Shown one piece after another: positions 7,864-12,004 of a DNA stretch of 12,004 bases (position 1 is the stretch's first letter; each line of letters starts with the position of its first letter). Source of the stretch: UBA4735 sp035935465 (GTDB lineage Bacteria; Chloroflexota; Limnocylindria; P2-11E); assembly GCA_035935465.1 (NCBI GenBank), contig DASYXA010000016.1:1-12004 (forward strand). The letters run 5' to 3'. A program made the position numbers and the translations under genes. The notes under the pieces were generated by a model that saw only the letters and a program-made list of their open reading frames with translations, was not told the origin of the DNA and ran no database searches.

Positions 7864-8715
7864 CTACGCGCTCCTCTCGACGTGATTCCGCAGGACGCCG
7901 ATCTTCTCTATCTCGAGCTCGACGACATCGCCGGGCTTCAGCCATTCCGGCGGCTTCCGGCCCATGCCGACCCCCTCCGGCGTACCGGTGATGATCACGT
8001 CGCCCGGGTAGAGCGTCAGGCCGGCCGAGAGCTCGGCGATGATCCGCGCGACCGGGAAGACCATATGCTTCGTGTTCGAGTCCTGCTTCGTGACGCCGTT
8101 GACGCGCGTCGTCAGGCGCAGCGCCTGCGGGTCGGCGATCTCGTCGGTCGTGACGATCCACGGGCCGAGCGGCAGGTGCGTGTCGAAGTTCTTGCCCTTG
8201 AACCATTGACCGCCATGCCACGTGCGCTGCACGTCGCGCACGCTCACGTCGTTCGCGATCGTGTACCCGAACACGTGCTCGAGCGCATCGCGCTCCCGGA
8301 TGTCCCGGCCCGCGCGCCCGATGACGACCGCGAGCTCGACCTCGTAGTCGAGCTGATCGGAGAGCGGGGCGGGGTGCCGGATCGCTCGTTCAGGGCCGAC
8401 GATCGCGAACGGGTTCTTCGAGAACAGGGCCGGATGCTCGGGGATCTCCTGCGACGCGGACGCCGGCCGGAAGTCCTTCCCTTCGGCGAAGTGCTCCGCG
8501 TAGTTCCAGCCGACGCAGAACACGTTGCGCTTCGGGACGATCGGCGCGAGCAGCCGGACGCTGTGGAGCGGAAGCGGCGGCCCGGCGGGCATCCAGCCTG
8601 CGCCGCGCTCGATGAGCTCGACCATCTCGACCGTGTCGCGCAGCGGCAGTATCGAGTCACCCTGGACCACGCCGGTGAGCGGGCCTTCGCCCTCGTCGAA
8701 CGTGCAGAGCCTCAC
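7864..8715 (-). CDS. Fumarylacetoacetate hydrolase (FAH) family protein
   Basis: From a GTG at 8715 the product is 283 aa. The N-terminal part (1-60) is the small family domain. The catalytic domain has VFCVGWNYAEH, the metal ligands E125 and E127 in DYEVEL and D156 in ANDVSVRD (spacing as in FAHD-type enzymes), KNFDTHLPLGPW and GDVIITGTPEGVG. Relatives cleave or isomerise C-C or keto-enol bonds of acylpyruvates and ring-cleavage products such as 2-hydroxyhepta-2,4-diene-1,7-dioate. The GTG overlaps the flavin reductase stop (GTGA), which fixes the start; the open frame continuing to 9261 is a shadow of the flavin reductase gene. Exact substrate unknown. Confidence 0.93.
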   Translation of the reverse strand: MRLCTFDEGEGPLTGVVQGDSILPLRDTVEMVELIERGAGWMPAGPPLPLHSVRLLAPIVPKRNVFCVGWNYAEHFAEGKDFRPASASQEIPEHPALFSKNPFAIVGPERAIRHPAPLSDQLDYEVELAVVIGRAGRDIRERDALEHVFGYTIANDVSVRDVQRTWHGGQWFKGKNFDTHLPLGPWIVTTDEIADPQALRLTTRVNGVTKQDSNTKHMVFPVARIIAELSAGLTLYPGDVIITGTPEGVGMGRKPPEWLKPGDVVELEIEKIGVLRNHVERSA

Positions 8716-9242
8716 AGGCTGGCCGGTCCCGGTCTCTCTTCCGGCCAGGCGGCGTAGGTGCGGCGGTAATACAGGAGCGGAGTGCCGCCGAGGACCTGGC
8801 CACCTTCGACGGAGCCCACCAGCATGACGTGATCCCCCTGCTCGATGACCTGCACGACCGTGCATTCCATGAACGCGGTCACGCTGTCGGTGAGGATCGG
8901 GACGCCGGACAGGACCGCGGACGGGGCCCATCGGACGCCGGCGAATTTGTCCTCGGCCTTCGTCGCGAAGCGCGTGCTGAGGTCCTCGCTCCCGGCCTTC
9001 AGCACGTTGACCGCGAAGCGCTTGCACGCGCGGAGCGCGGCGAGCGTGCGCGACGAGCGATCGAGGCTGACGAGAACGAGAGGCGGCTCGGTGGACAGGC
9101 TGATGAACGCCTGCGTCGTGAGGCCGCGCGGCGCCCCCGTGTCGTCGACCGTCGTGACGACGCTGACGCCGCTCGGGAACGAGCCTGCGAGCTCGCGGAA
9201 CGTCGCTCGATCCACCGGCACGCGTTCTATTCTGGACGGCAT
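8712..9242 (-). CDS. Flavin reductase family protein (HpaC-like)
   Basis: The 176-aa protein matches the flavin reductase/FMN-binding split-barrel family: FPSGVSVVTTVDDTGAPRG, GLTTQAFISLSTEPPLVLVSL (the flavin-binding segment), FAVNVL, and a C-terminal VGSVEGG...PLLYYRRTY. Such proteins use NAD(P)H to reduce FMN or FAD for a partner monooxygenase, as HpaC does for HpaB. No monooxygenase is seen in this window. It is first in a coupled trio with the FAH- and dienelactone-hydrolase-family genes. The ATG at 9242 overlaps the divergent transporter ATG; in-frame GTG codons at residues 8 and 10 are alternative starts and would relieve the overlap. Confidence 0.92.
   Translation of the reverse strand: MPSRIERVPVDRATFRELAGSFPSGVSVVTTVDDTGAPRGLTTQAFISLSTEPPLVLVSLDRSSRTLAALRACKRFAVNVLKAGSEDLSTRFATKAEDKFAGVRWAPSAVLSGVPILTDSVTAFMECTVVQVIEQGDHVMLVGSVEGGQVLGGTPLLYYRRTYAAWPEERPGPASL
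9228..9233 (+). promoter_or_regulatory. Candidate -10 box for the MFS transporter gene
   Basis: TATTCT on the plus strand ends 7 bases before the ATG at 9241, the distance expected if transcription starts at the start codon (a leaderless mRNA). It lies within the 5' end of the flavin reductase gene on the other strand. No clear -35 box was found. Confidence 0.3.
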
Positions 9243-10488
9243 GCGGCTGACCCGTATCCACTATGCCTGGGTCGTCGTCGCGATCACGTTCCTGGCGCTC
9301 CTCGTCTCATCGAGCGTCCGCGCCGCGCCGGGCGTGCTCATCACCCCGCTCGAGCGCGAGTACGGCTGGGACCGGGCGGCGATCTCGGCCGCGATCGCGG
9401 TGAGCATCCTCACGTTCGGCCTCGGCGGCCCGGTCTCCGGCACGCTCGTGAGCCGCTTCGGGCCGCGGAAGATCATCCTGTTCGGCTGCTCGCTCGTCGC
9501 GGCCGGCCTCCTCGCCATGCTGACGCTGCACCAGATCTGGCAGCTCTTCGTGTACTGGGGCGTCATCGTCGGGGTCGGCACGGGCGCGGTCGGCAGCGTC
9601 CTCGGCGCGACCGTCGCCCACCGGTGGTTCCGCAGCCATCGGGGGTTGGTCATCGGCGCCTTCGGCGCGGCCACCTCCACCGGCCAGCTCATCTTCATCC
9701 CGGCGATGGCCAGCCTGACCGTCGGCATCGGCTGGCGCGCCGCGATCCAGCTGCTCATCGCGGCATGCGTGCTGGTCCTTGTGCCGGTGGCGGTCCTGAT
9801 GCGCGACAAGCCCGAGGACGTCGGCGTGCGGGCGTTCGGTGAGCAGCTCGTTCTCAGCGACGCCGATCGGGCCGACGATGCGCGCGGCACGCCGATGCGC
9901 GTTGCCGTGCGCACGGGCGACTTCTGGCTGCTCGCGGGCAGCTTCTTCATCTGCGGCTACACCTCGAACGGACTGATCGGCACCCATCTCATCCCGCACG
10001 CGATCGACCACGGCTTCACCGAGGTGACGGCGGCGGGTGCCGTCGGCCTGATGGGCGCGATGAACATCGTCGGCACGCTCGGCTCGGGCTGGCTCTCCGA
10101 TCGCTACGACAACCGCAAGCTCCTTGCCGCGTACTACGCCTTTCGCGCGCTGTCGCTCTCGCTGCTGCCGCTGATCTTCGACGTGCAGGGCCTGTACCTG
10201 TTCGCGTTCGTCTACGGCCTCGACTGGATCGCGACCGTTCCGCCGACGGCGAACCTCGTTGCCCGCATCTACGGCCGCGCGTCCCTCGGCACGATCTACG
10301 GCTGGGTCTACTTCAGCCACATGACCGGCGCGGCGATCGCGGCATACGCGGCGGGCTATGTCCACACCATCCTCGGGAACTACCACCTGATGTTCATCTC
10401 GGCCGCGCTGTTCGGCGTCGTGGCCGCGGGCCTCGCGCTCCGCATCCAGGCGCCCGCCCGCGCCGCGACCGCCGCGGCCGCGGCCTAA
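9241..10488 (+). CDS. MFS transporter, oxalate/formate antiporter or monocarboxylate type
   Basis: The 415-aa protein has about 12 hydrophobic segments in two halves joined by a charged loop (RDKPEDVGVRAFGEQ). The start MRLTRIHYAWVVVAITFLALL, the EYGWDRAAISAAIAV segment before TM2, the RFGPRK loop between TM2 and TM3, and DKPEDVG are typical of the OFA/monocarboxylate branch of the major facilitator superfamily. It is therefore an inner-membrane carrier, probably for an organic anion. The frame is open far upstream, but residues before 9241 are a shadow of the flavin reductase gene. The divergent arrangement with the catabolic trio suggests it imports their substrate; this is inference. lacD follows 33 bases after the stop. 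Confidence 0.93.
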   Translation: MRLTRIHYAWVVVAITFLALLVSSSVRAAPGVLITPLEREYGWDRAAISAAIAVSILTFGLGGPVSGTLVSRFGPRKIILFGCSLVAAGLLAMLTLHQIWQLFVYWGVIVGVGTGAVGSVLGATVAHRWFRSHRGLVIGAFGAATSTGQLIFIPAMASLTVGIGWRAAIQLLIAACVLVLVPVAVLMRDKPEDVGVRAFGEQLVLSDADRADDARGTPMRVAVRTGDFWLLAGSFFICGYTSNGLIGTHLIPHAIDHGFTEVTAAGAVGLMGAMNIVGTLGSGWLSDRYDNRKLLAAYYAFRALSLSLLPLIFDVQGLYLFAFVYGLDWIATVPPTANLVARIYGRASLGTIYGWVYFSHMTGAAIAAYAAGYVHTILGNYHLMFISAALFGVVAAGLALRIQAPARAATAAAAA

Positions 10489-10521
10489 CATCGGCACCGC
10501 GTCGCGCAGGGGGTGAACGGA

Positions 10522-11547
10522 ATGGCGGTCCTGACCAGGGGCAAGGTCACCGCGGGCAAGGCGGCGGGCATCGCCGCCTGCGCGGACGATCGCGGGGTCA
10601 TCCGCGCCGCCGCGATGGACCAGCGTGGCTCGCTCAAACGTGAGATCGGCCGGCAGGGTGGTCAGCCGACGAACGAGTCGCTCACGGAGTTCAAGACGGC
10701 GGTCACGAAGATCCTCACCCAGCATGCGACGGCCGTCCTCATGGACCCCGAGTACGGCCTCCCCGCGCTGAGGGCCCGCCGCCCGGGGAGCGGGGTGCTC
10801 CTCGCGTACGAGAAGACCGGCTACGACGCCGACCCGCAGGACCGCGCGCCCGACCTGCTCGAGCACTGGAGCGTGCGCCGCCTCGTCGACGCCGGCGCGG
10901 ACGCGATCAAGATCCTCCTCTACTACGACCCGTTCGACGACGAGGCCGTGAACGACCGCAAGCACGCGTTCCTCGAGCGCATCGGGGCGGAGTGTGCCGG
11001 GCTCGACGTCCCGTTCTTCCTCGAGCCGCTCGCGTACGACAAGGACCTGGACGAGAAGGGCTTCGAGTTCGCGAAGCTGAAGCCGAAGGCGGTGCAGGCG
11101 TACATGGAGAAGCTCTCCGAACCGCGGTTCGGCGTCGACGTGCTGAAGGTCGAGGTGCCGGTGAACATGGCGTTCGTCGGCGGCTCGAAAGCCAACCTGA
11201 CCGGCCAGATCGCGTACGACCGGAAGACCGCGCTCCGGCACTTCAAGGAGGCGTCCGACGCGGCGCGGCTGCCGTTCATCTACCTGTCCGCCGGCGTGAC
11301 GAACGAGGTGTTCAACGAGTCCATCGAGTGGGCCGGCGAGGCGGGCGCGAAGTTCGCCGGCGTGCTGTGCGGCCGCGCGACCTGGCAGCGCGGCATCCCG
11401 GTCTATGCGAAGGAGGGCCTCACGGCCTTCGAGGCCTGGCTCGCGTCGGAGGGCGTGGCGAACATCCAGGCCCTGAACGCGATCCTCGCTCGCACCGCCT
11501 CACCGTGGTGGACCGTGTACGGCTCGCGCGAGGCCGCGACCGGTTAG
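10522..11547 (+). CDS. Tagatose-1,6-bisphosphate aldolase (LacD) family protein
   Basis: This is a class I (Schiff-base) aldolase of the LacD/DhnA-like family, 341 aa from the ATG at 10522. Visible: AMDQRGSL (D33), LMDPEYGLPAL, AIKILLYYDP (K130), FFLEPLAYD, and the Schiff-base lysine K209 in DVLKVEVPVN, followed by YLSAGVTNEVF and GVLCGRATW for phosphate binding. LacD cleaves tagatose-1,6-bisphosphate to dihydroxyacetone phosphate and glyceraldehyde-3-phosphate; relatives act on sulfofructose phosphate and other sugars. The ATG is preceded by AGGGGG at 8 bases; a GTG at 10513 in the same frame is a weaker alternative. No lac-type genes are near, so the in vivo substrate is open. Probably co-transcribed with the MFS gene. 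Confidence 0.9.
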   Translation: MAVLTRGKVTAGKAAGIAACADDRGVIRAAAMDQRGSLKREIGRQGGQPTNESLTEFKTAVTKILTQHATAVLMDPEYGLPALRARRPGSGVLLAYEKTGYDADPQDRAPDLLEHWSVRRLVDAGADAIKILLYYDPFDDEAVNDRKHAFLERIGAECAGLDVPFFLEPLAYDKDLDEKGFEFAKLKPKAVQAYMEKLSEPRFGVDVLKVEVPVNMAFVGGSKANLTGQIAYDRKTALRHFKEASDAARLPFIYLSAGVTNEVFNESIEWAGEAGAKFAGVLCGRATWQRGIPVYAKEGLTAFEAWLASEGVANIQALNAILARTASPWWTVYGSREAATG

Positions 11548-11581
11548 CGCCGGCCCAGGCCACCCCAGCGCGATGCGCGAC

Positions 11582-11598
11582 GCTGAGGGGACCTCAGC
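11582..11598. terminator. Possible shared terminator hairpin between convergent genes
   Basis: GCTGAGG (11582-11588) and CCTCAGC (11592-11598) form a perfect 7-bp stem with a 3-base loop between the aldolase and tadA stop codons, and overlap the tadA stop. There is no U-tract on either strand, so only a weak or factor-dependent terminator role is supported. Confidence 0.35.
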
Positions 11599-12004
11599 CC
11601 CCCTCCCGCCGGCGGCCGGCGAAGAAGCCTGAGAGGAGTGCCTCTGCCTCGGCGCGGCGAGCGCCCAGCCGCCACTTCGGATGGTGGTTGAGCGCCGGCT
11701 CGTCGAGCAGCTCCGCCACGGAGCGCACCGCGCCGGCCTTCGGGTCCGGTGCGGCGAACACGACAAGATCGAGGCGCGCGAGGACCGCCGCGCCGGCGCA
11801 CATCGCGCAGGGCTCCAGGGTCACGTAGAGCGCGCAGGCGGTGAGCCGCCAGCGGCCGAGCGTCTTCGCGGCCGCGCGGAGCGCGATCAGCTCGGCGTGT
11901 GCCGTCGGATCCTGATCCCGCTCGCGCGCGTTGTGGCCCGTGCCGACGACGCGGCCGTCGTGCACGACGAGCGCGCCGATCGGCACGTCGCCGTGCGGGA
12001 TCGC
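11594..12004 (-). CDS. tadA: tRNA-specific adenosine deaminase TadA (5' part beyond window)
   Basis: The visible 136 residues are the C-terminal bulk of a cytidine-deaminase-fold protein. They contain VPIGALVV, the zinc and proton-shuttle motif TAHAE (H36, E38 of the fragment) and PCAMC (C66, C69). TadA converts A34 to inosine in the anticodon of tRNA-Arg(ACG). The sequence HNARERDQDPTAHAE and the TLEPCAMCAGA block are characteristic of TadA rather than cytidine or guanine deaminases. About 20 N-terminal residues lie past the right edge; the frame is still open at 12004. It is convergent with the aldolase gene. Confidence 0.92.
   Translation of the reverse strand, partial: AIPHGDVPIGALVVHDGRVVGTGHNARERDQDPTAHAELIALRAAAKTLGRWRLTACALYVTLEPCAMCAGAAVLARLDLVVFAAPDPKAGAVRSVAELLDEPALNHHPKWRLGARRAEAEALLSGFFAGRRREGG

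Noticed and set aside
9307..11241. 644-codon minus-strand frame opposite the MFS and aldolase genes
   Set aside because: Arginine- and glutamate-rich shadow translation with no recognisable motif; both plus-strand genes have clear family signatures.

Overview
This is a chromosomal segment of a GC-rich bacterium. Signature stretches of the 16S rRNA gene (for example the region after E. coli position 515 and the 'ACTAGGTGTTG' segment) look most like Chloroflexota, perhaps an uncultured soil or freshwater lineage such as Limnocylindria/Ellin6529. That placement is from memory of such sequences, not a search. Nothing points to a plasmid or phage; the content is core chromosomal apart from one intron.

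Region 1 (1-2500, minus strand) is the promoter-proximal part of a ribosomal RNA operon, read right to left: a good sigma-70-type promoter (TTGACG, 18 bp, TATGAT), a leader with a boxA-like element, the 16S rRNA gene, tRNA-Ile(GAT) and tRNA-Ala(TGC). The 23S gene must lie beyond the left edge. A 30-nt inverted repeat flanks the 16S gene and should form the pre-16S processing stem. The main discovery is inside the 16S gene: a 273-nt insertion between E. coli positions 788 and 789. It carries the expected core of a group I self-splicing intron (P1 to P9, U.G at the 5' splice site, terminal G) and no homing endonuclease gene. Removing it restores a normal 16S of about 1503 nt.

Region 2 (2577-5291, minus strand) is a conserved housekeeping cluster: the SRP 4.5S RNA gene (ffs), then dnaX, ybaB and recR, with the coding genes tightly coupled. 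The recR start is probably a CTG, which restores the N-terminal helix-hairpin-helix.

Region 3 (5471-5734, plus strand) is a small gene encoding what looks like only the C-terminal half of a GerW/YtfJ-type protein.

Region 4 (5731-9242, minus strand) reads, in transcription order: flavin reductase, fumarylacetoacetate-hydrolase-family enzyme, dienelactone-hydrolase-family enzyme, tRNA-Ser(CGA), tRNA-Ser(GGA), HAD-family (type II haloacid dehalogenase-like) hydrolase, DinB-like protein. The first three overlap or abut and suggest catabolism of an aromatic or carboxylic acid compound. The HAD and DinB genes overlap by an ATGA.

Region 5 (9241-11547, plus strand) starts divergently. The first gene, an MFS transporter of the oxalate/formate-antiporter or monocarboxylate type, has an ATG that physically overlaps the flavin reductase ATG. 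It is followed by a tagatose-1,6-bisphosphate-aldolase (LacD) family gene. A convergent, partial tadA (tRNA adenosine deaminase) runs off the right edge.
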